This document shows, piece after piece, positions 58,475 through 64,000 of a stretch of DNA of 64,000 bases. The notes under the pieces are model-generated. The model was not told the origin of the DNA. It saw only the letters and a list, made by a program, of their open reading frames with translations, and did not search any database. The first letter of the stretch is position 1, and the number at the start of each line of letters is the position of its first letter. Origin of the DNA: Trichaptum fuscoviolaceum (lineage: Eukaryota > Basidiomycota > Agaricomycetes > Hymenochaetales > Trichaptaceae); the NCBI GenBank assembly GCA_910574455.1, contig CAJSYZ010000009.1, positions 4,109,040 through 4,173,039 on the forward strand. The letters run 5' to 3'. Position numbers and translations under genes: made by a program.

Positions 58475-59410
58475 AGTACTGATGGATAGAGGTTCGATGT
58501 GAGGGCGGGTGTAAGAGAGATATGGTTTCGGTGGGATAGGGGGAAGTATGGATGCTTGACGTGAGGGAGTAGGAGTTTCTGGAGCAATGGAGCTGCCTGA
58601 TTGAGAGGATCGTCTGGAGGATCGTCTGAAGAGGTTTTGATCAAGAGATCCGTGAGTGGGCGAGTTTGAATGAGATCGATGGGAGTTGCTGGGTTGAGGG
58701 TCGGAAGTGGAAGTTGGTTGGGGTTCTTGTGGTGGTTGTGGTAGTAGATCGGGGTGTCGGCGGTAGTACTCTTCTCTAAGCTCTTTCCAATTTGGAGTGT
58801 GACCTTCGTATATTTCTCGTAGTTCTGGGCCGAGTGTATGAGCTACTACCCAAGAATCAGCAGTTGGGTTGTAGATCCAAGGGGTTTCGGTAGGTTCTCC
58901 GTTGGCGTCGGGAAGATGAAAGTATTGTGTTTCTTCGTTGAAGATAAGAGTGGTTGGGAACGGTGGTAGTGGGGGTTGAATGTGTTTGAACTCTCCTGCT
59001 AGACTTCGACGAGCGAGGTCTTCCCAGTTGGGGGTATGAGTGATGAAGTTTTGTCGAGCTTCTTCAGCAGAGTTGGCTTCGATTGGGGTCCACCGTTGTA
59101 GTAGTTGATTGTATGACCACGATCGATAAGTTTTGTTACCAATCCTATAGTAGAAGAAGTTCTTTTCAGTGTCAAAGAAGAGTCGATTGTGTGGTGGTGG
59201 AGCGTCTGGATACTGAGGAACAGTAGTCTGTGTAGGTATTGGTTCTTCAGTGATTTTCGAAGTGGTTTCTTTGTTGGTTTTGCCTGTTGTAGTAGATGAG
59301 GCTGTGTTTCGAGCCGTCTGTTTGCCTTTGTTCGCCGTGGTGATTAATCGGTTCCGGATTGATATCCGTAACTGTCTGAATCGTAGTTTGTAAGGGTGTA
59401 GTCCGTAACA
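58475..59410 (-). other. ATG-less open frame upstream of gag
   Basis: About 312 codons are open in the gag frame after the TAG at 59411-59413, with no ATG, GTG or TTG in frame. It contains two related segments, NWEDLARRSLAGEF and NWKELREEYYRRHPD, each following THTPNW or GHTPNW, which suggests an internal duplication. The real-protein composition argues that it is translated, perhaps as a fusion to the upstream ORF by frameshifting, which overlaps it by about 65 nt. Confidence 0.6.
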
Positions 59411-60224
59411 CTAGCAATGTGGGGTGAATCTTCCGGGGGGTCAATCGGTGGTGCAAGATAGTTATGAACTATGTTTTGCGGAGTGGGTTGGTGGTGTTGA
59501 CAACTACACTGATAGATGTAGTGGTTGACGTCTTCGCTGATACTATTCCAACAGAAGTGTCGGTTTACAAAGCGAGCAGTTTCAGCTTCAGTGCGATGAA
59601 GTTGTTCTCCGTGGTTGTCAAAGTGGACGTAGTTTATAAAGAATCGGCGTAGGTGAGTTTCTCGAGGGATGAATAATCGGGTATGGTTCCAGAGGAGTCC
59701 GTATTTGAAGATCCAAGGTTGGTGGTTGTCGCGTGAGTACTGCAGGTATCCAACTGTTTGGGTGTAATTGTAATACCGGTCGTCGAGTATAGTTCTGATT
59801 TGGTTTAGGATGTCGTCGAACTCTTCGGCAAAGGCGAGGAATCGGTTTCGGATGAGGTCTCTGGTTGAGTAGATGGGATCGTCAAGGGCTGGAAGTGATA
59901 GGGTGTCCGCCACGATTGTGGTAGTGTGTAGTGTATGCGTAAAAGTCGGCAATCGTCTCCACAGATATGGACTAGTCGGATTCGATCAGGGAGAAACTCT
60001 TCTAGATAGAAGAATGCGTTGGGGTTGGTGTGGTAGATGAAGAAGATAGAGTCGGGTTGGACGATTAGACTGGCAGTTTTTGTGATGGACCAAACTGTAT
60101 CGTCACAATACTTGGTGAAACTGTATGTGTCGAATTGATAACAGTTGGCTACGGAGTATTGGACTTGGTATATGTGTCTTCCTGCGTTGTCGAGTTGGTT
60201 GGTGTCGGTGTGGGTAAGGAGCAA
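59344..60224 (-). pseudogene. Extra 5' ORF of the retrotransposon
   Basis: Two overlapping frames look like one protein split by a single-base shift near 59,950. 60,224-59,950 reads YQVQYSVANCYQFDTYSFTK and PDRIRLVHICGDDCR. 59,952-59,344 reads LPALDDPIYSTRDLIRNRF, YGLLWNHTRLFIPRETHLRR and a Cys/His-containing segment (NHYIYQCSCQHHQPT). No known family recognised. Its position before gag is unusual for a chromovirus. Confidence 0.55.
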
Positions 60225-60843
60225 AGCGTTTTGTGGGATAGAGGGTGCCGTGATGGATAGATGTTATGACGTAAAGTGAAGTGGTTTTCTGTTTGACCTT
60301 TGTTTAGTCTTGAGGGTCGTCAAGCGATAACGTTATGAGATGATCGACGGTGGGGCAGTGTTTGTGATGCTTTGTTCAATGTTTAACAGATGAACTGTTC
60401 TTCGATTTCTGGATCGGTCTCCCTTCGATTTCTGGATCGGTCTCCCTTCGCTATTACCAAGCGGCACGTCTGCAAGTTATGCTCGTTGTCCAATAGGCGT
60501 CCCAAAGACTAGGCTAGCAGCTTTATGCCTTCTTTGCAGGTACTGAGTCCTCTTCCTGTGTGCACAGCTACGGTCCCGTTTGGTGTGACAGAAGTTGGTT
60601 CCTTTGTAACGCTACTGTCCGGGGTTTAATCAACCAATGAGCTGGAGCGGTTTTCTTAATCTTCGGATCGCGACTCTCGAAGTTTTCCTTGGCCTCCCTC
60701 TTGCAATCGATGAGCACCTTGCTACACTGAAGGGATTACCTCGAGCGGATATTCTTCTGGACTAGATGGGTTTACAACTGGTTAGTAGTATGTGGAGCGA
60801 GGCTCAACACTGAGTCGTAAAGACGGATGTCTTCAACGGTAGA
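60225..60843 (-). other. Untranslated leader of the retrotransposon
   Basis: Between the primer-binding site and the first extra ORF. It contains a short direct duplication (TTCGATTTCTGGATCGGTCT twice at about 60,395-60,446). No ORF. Confidence 0.6.
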
Positions 60844-60855
60844 TAAGTTCGATCT
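60844..60855 (-). other. Self-primer binding site
   Basis: AGATCGAACTTA on the minus strand, 3 nt inside the 5' LTR. It does not begin with TGG as a tRNA-primed site would. It is an exact 12-nt complement of a segment inside the LTR (61029-61040), the arrangement used by Tf1-type self-priming elements. Confidence 0.75.
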
Positions 60856-60858
60856 AAT

Positions 60859-61325
60859 TGTTACGTCTCAACTTACGGTCTCGTATAGTTGGGGAACGCA
60901 ACGTTAAGTTGCTCAGTGATAGCGGAGCTAGGGCTCGACACTAAGTGTTGTATGGACAAAGGCCTACGATGTAGAGTAGAGAGAAACAGATGTATAGCAG
61001 AGACTAGAGACGGGGGGTTTGACAAAGGAGATCGAACTTAGAGTTCGATCATGCTAAGTACAGGGGTTTACATACTGTAGCTGCGGAGCAAGGGTACATC
61101 GGAAGATGAGTAAGAAGAGAACAATAAGAGAGTAGACGATAGGCTACTAATAATAGTGTGAGAGCGATGGGCAAAGGGTTAGGGCAAAGGGTACATGTGT
61201 AACATCGGGATTGGCTGAGGGTTGAGGGTTACATCGGAGGATGACTGAGCAGAACAAGAATAGAAACAAATAGGGCGAAGGGTTCGGAGTAATGGGGGCC
61301 GCTGACATAGTAAGAAAACGTAACA
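60859..61325 (-). repeat. 5' LTR (467 bp)
   Basis: Same length and, as far as can be read by eye, the same sequence as 51623-52089. Promoter and RNA start are expected inside it; the complement of the primer site lies about 285 nt from the LTR start. Confidence 0.97.
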
Positions 61326-61645
61326 CTCTAGCTTGGACTCTAAGCTTTTGGTGATTGACTGGACCACCGTGCTATCGATATATGCTCCCGAGCGATAACC
61401 AAAGGGTAGGTCCTCTGACAAGTCATTGAAGATAAGCCAAACCACACACTGAAATATAGATAATATGTGGTCCTACCGAACTTAACCTCTACAGGATTTG
61501 TATACACTTCGTATTCGCTCTCGTCTTCGATGATCGCGGACTTTGAGCTGTGAGTGTTGAGACCAAAGCTGGATTCTGAACCGTCCTCGTCCTCGTCTGT
61601 GTCCAAGCAAGAGCTTGGAGTATCCCCGAGATCAGAACTTGACAT
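61326..61645 (-). pseudogene. 5' part of the host gene split by the retrotransposon
   Basis: ATG at 61645 (MSSSDLGDTPSSCLDTDEDE), first exon to 61487, intron 61486-61449 (GTTAAG...TTCAG, only 38 nt), second exon from 61448 (CVVWLIFNDLSEDLPFGYRS) to the insertion after TKSLESKLE. The start of this exon is acidic and Ser-rich. CTCTA at 61326-61330 is the target duplication. See 50112-51617 for the rest. Confidence 0.8.
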
Positions 61646-62200
61646 TTTGGAGATTTGATAGTGACTGAACGAAGAGCCTGAGCTACTTCAAGATCAAGTT
61701 GGCAGTGCAGTGAGTACTACTACTAGGAATACTAGTAGTAGTAGTAGTATGCCTGAGAGGAAAGTAATGGCAAGGGTTATTCAAACGGTGAGTGAAGTTG
61801 GAATGAAGGTCAAGTGTTGCCACCGTGGCATGCCACCGGCAGCCTGAGTAGTACTAGTAGTAGTAGGCTATTACTAGTACTAGTAGTAGCCTGAGTGAGC
61901 CACTGGCAGTGAGTGCCAGTGAGCCTGAGGGGCAACTTCAAGTTATTACTAATACTACAGTAGTAGAAAAGGGCCGAGCTTCGCCGGCAAGTCCCTTACT
62001 CCGAGTCCGAGTCCCCCATTTGTCAACTTGAAGACGTTCGCACGGGAGGCAGATTTCCCTGAGCGTTATCACGCAATTCCGGAACGCAGTGCCCTTCCTC
62101 CCAGAACTAGTAACCTCACTGCCACTGGCACTGCAGTGGCAGCCTCAGGCTCAGGCTGAGCCTGAGTCACGGTATCACTGCCAGTGGCGCCACTGGATGA
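61646..62200. repeat. Palindrome lattice
   Basis: Very dense ACTAGT/TAGTAG runs, CCACTGGCAGTG, GCCTGAGG, TTCAAGTT and CTCCGAGTCCGAGT words, densest at 61,690-61,970 and 62,105-62,200. No gene. Confidence 0.8.
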
Positions 62201-62204
62201 AGGA

Positions 62205-63049
62205 TTTAGGACACCCGAAATTGAAACCCATAAGACCCCGCTTGGCACTCAGGCTGGCAAGCATTTAGGGAGGTTGAAGCCACCCGTCCACCGCCGGCCT
62301 TGAGCAGAAGTTCTGCCGGTCCATGGAGTCCCGCGGTATAACTTACCTTTGAACTTGAAGGTAAGGTATCAGGGTGTACTTATGATATCTTACCTGATAC
62401 TACTACTAGTACGGTAAGCAAGGCAGGCATTTAGGACGACTGTCCTAGACACGGACCATCTGGCAGACCCTTCCCCTCTGCTAGATCCTGGAAATTTAGG
62501 GCCCGGGCAAGACGGAGAGTTTGGCTCCGAGCCGTGCCGTTTAGTACTAGTACTACATACTACTTGTAGGACGAAAAAGCCGTTCTAAATCCTTAGTACG
62601 GGAAGCATAGCCTGAGTATGGTGGCTTCCGACTCAGCCTGAGCCGCAGGCTGCGTCACTACTCTAGTGGATGCCTTCCCGAAGAATTTAGGACGGCGGAG
62701 GCTGTCCTAAATCTTTGAAACTCCGTCAGGTACAGGTTTAGGACAGCCATCCTAAACCGTAAGCAACATCTAGGACGGGTCCTAAATTCCTTTCCGGTTG
62801 CCACGGTGAGGTCTGCCGGATTATTTTCATAGATAAAATTGCTTAAAATGGAAGCGGGTGCGTCACATAATCTTCACTTCTACTAAATATGGTATGTGAG
62901 AACGCTGCTGTAATGTTTAGAGCCCTTCCTTGATCTCAGTAATTTAGGACGACCGACGTCGACCGGAAAGTTGGCTCCGTTCCCGGATAATATTCGGAAG
63001 AGGATTTAGGATAAGAATCGTCGTCCTAAATCCTTACGGGAAGGCATCC
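62205..63049. repeat. TTTAGGAC/GTCCTAAA hairpin cluster
   Basis: Repeated inverted pairs: 62686-62693 with 62704-62711, GGTTTAGGA with TCCTAAACC at 62735-62758, TAGGAC with GTCCTA at 62771-62784, and GGATTTAGGA with TCCTAAATCC at 63002-63033. Single copies occur near 62,205, 62,430, 62,580 and 62,943. Confidence 0.85.
62668..63049. mobile_element. MITE-like element (382 bp)
   Basis: Terminal inverted repeats of about 28 bp: 62668-62695 starts GGATGCCTTCCCG and continues AAGAATTTAGGACG. The reverse complement of 63022-63049 starts GGATGCCTTCCCG and continues TAAGGATTTAGGACG. Flanked by AGT on both sides, a possible 3-bp target duplication. No ORF inside. Confidence 0.65.
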
Positions 63050-63579
63050 AGTACCATCATAATGATGATCACGGTGCCTCCGCATCATCATGCCGTGAAA
63101 CACAAACAAGTATATACTACTATAGTACTATCCGGCGAGGACTCGGACTCCGAAGCGAACTGCGGCGGCCGAGCTGTCAAGTTGCTGAGATCATCAACTT
63201 CAAATTCGACTAGTAAGTACTAGTAGTAGTAGTAGTACTAGTAGTTACGGTAGTAGTACTACTCGCGGCGGGTGCACTCATGCTGTGGCACTGCCAGTGC
63301 CAGTGAGGCTGGGAAGTCCTACTACTAGTAGTAGTAGTATCACTGGCATAGTAGTACTAGCCTGAGTACTTAAATTTAAATATAGTACTACTCTTCACGG
63401 CACTCCGTCAGCCTGAGTCACGGTGTGGCCTGCTGGCAGCGGTAGTATCCGACTTCCATCAACTTCTTCAAGTTCACGTTCCGACGGTGAATAGCTTTTA
63501 GTTGCCACTGGCAGCGGACCCCATCATGATGCCCCCCACATCATCTTGAAGCCAGCAACTCAACGACTATCCCTTCAGA
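63050..63579. repeat. Palindrome lattice upstream of the last gene
   Basis: ACTAGTAGTAGT runs, GGCACTGCCAGTGCCAGTG, CAGCCTGAGTCACGG and ATCAACTTCTTCAAGTTC words throughout 63,100-63,500. Confidence 0.8.
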
Positions 63580-64000
63580 ATGTCTGTTGTCCCTCACGCT
63601 AACATGCCAGTGCTACCTGTTAACACTGGCATCACTCAGCCTGAGCCTCCCAAGCCAATCAAAATCAGCCTGCTGCTGGGTCCAGATGATGCCAGACGAG
63701 CTGGTATGTAGTACATGTCTCAAAAACTAGTATTAGTAGTAATTTCAATTCTTTCACAAAAAGTCCAAACAGGACTAGTTTCTTCCGGCGAAAATGGAGC
63801 CCATCCGTGGCCCGAGCTTATAAAGACGCGGTCAGACATGGTGAAATGGATTGAATTTCTCATTCAGTTGGTACAGCGAGATGACAGTGGCAAATCAGCA
63901 ATCAAGTAAGTGTCATTCATGTTGCCAGCCTTCAAAGTATGTGACCAGGACATTCTCTTGACAGCCTGCCAGTGAATGGGCCCGGCGTCTCCATGTCCGA
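63580..64000 (+). CDS. 5' part of an unknown gene, runs off the window
   Basis: ATG at 63580 (MSVVPHANMPVLPVNTGITQ) to a GTATGT donor at about 63,703 (phase 1). Intron to AAACAG near 63,772. Second exon GLVSSGENGAHPWPELIKTR, then VKWIEFLIQLVQRDDSGK, to a GTAAGT donor at about 63,907. Frames join cleanly. The first exon contains CACTGGC and CAGCCTGAGCC words of the intergenic lattice. The family is not recognisable from this much. Confidence 0.6.

Larger units (their letters stand above)
51623..61325 (-). mobile_element. Chromodomain Ty3/gypsy LTR retrotransposon (9,703 bp)
   Basis: Bounded by 467-bp direct LTRs that begin TGTTACG and end CGTAACA and look identical by eye, with a CTCTA target duplication. 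It is read on the minus strand: 5' LTR 60859-61325, self-priming-type PBS 60844-60855, 5' extra ORFs, gag with a zinc knuckle, pol in the order protease, reverse transcriptase, RNase H, integrase and chromodomain, then a 3' extra ORF with a zinc-finger-like motif, a purine-rich stretch (AAGAACGGGG) at about 52,093-52,102, and the 3' LTR 51623-52089. The domain order and chromodomain place it among chromoviruses. Single-base shifts break pol in three places. It interrupts a minus-strand host gene in the same orientation. Confidence 0.97.

Noticed and set aside
58088..58502. Plus-strand Leu- or Pro-rich ORFs
   Set aside because: Antisense shadows of the poly-Gly stretch of gag.

Overview
The window is nuclear DNA of a basidiomycete fungus, most likely an Agaricomycete. 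The evidence is the many short GT-AG introns (about 40-90 nt), two copies of a Plavaka-type DNA transposase, a chromodomain Ty3/gypsy retrotransposon and a Tad-like LINE remnant. It is a repeat-rich accessory region: no housekeeping gene is intact in it. I cannot name the species.

Layout. 1-3.5 kb holds a TC microsatellite, a decayed Gln-rich ORF and an HSP70 C-terminal pseudogene. 3.5-6.6 kb is a 5'-truncated Plavaka transposase. 7.5-8.1 kb is a LINE RNase H remnant on the minus strand. 8.3-23.0 kb carries four related genes for chymotrypsin-fold protease-like proteins. The last three form a ~3.9-4.2 kb tandem array whose 5' halves are built from repeated 192-nt, phase-0 exon cassettes. 24-26.1 kb is an unrecognised coiled-coil gene. 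27.2-31.2 and 34.1-38.7 kb are two paralogous multi-exon genes for proteins with two repeated modules and a multi-pass membrane tail; the second is broken by an inverted pair of tRNA-derived SINE-like units that enclose telomere-like repeats. 40.5-44.8 kb is a minus-strand, micro-exon-rich gene. 45.3-49.3 kb is the second Plavaka copy. 50.1-61.6 kb is a minus-strand gene split by a 9.7 kb LTR retrotransposon with apparently identical 467-bp LTRs and a 5-bp target duplication. A new gene starts at 63.58 kb and runs off the window.

Between the genes lies a dense lattice of short palindromic words (ACTAGT, CCACTGG/CACTGGCAGTG, GCCTGAGGC, ACTTGAAGT, ACTCCGAGT). It also enters introns and some exons. 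A separate hairpin family (TTTAGGAC...GTCCTAAA) fills 62.2-63.05 kb and includes a 382-bp MITE-like element.

The most unusual features are the frame-neutral exon-cassette array with mosaic protease-like domains, the palindrome lattice, and the split gene whose frame is exactly continuous across the retrotransposon insertion. Many elements carry single-base indels, so each frameshift could be either real decay or an assembly error.
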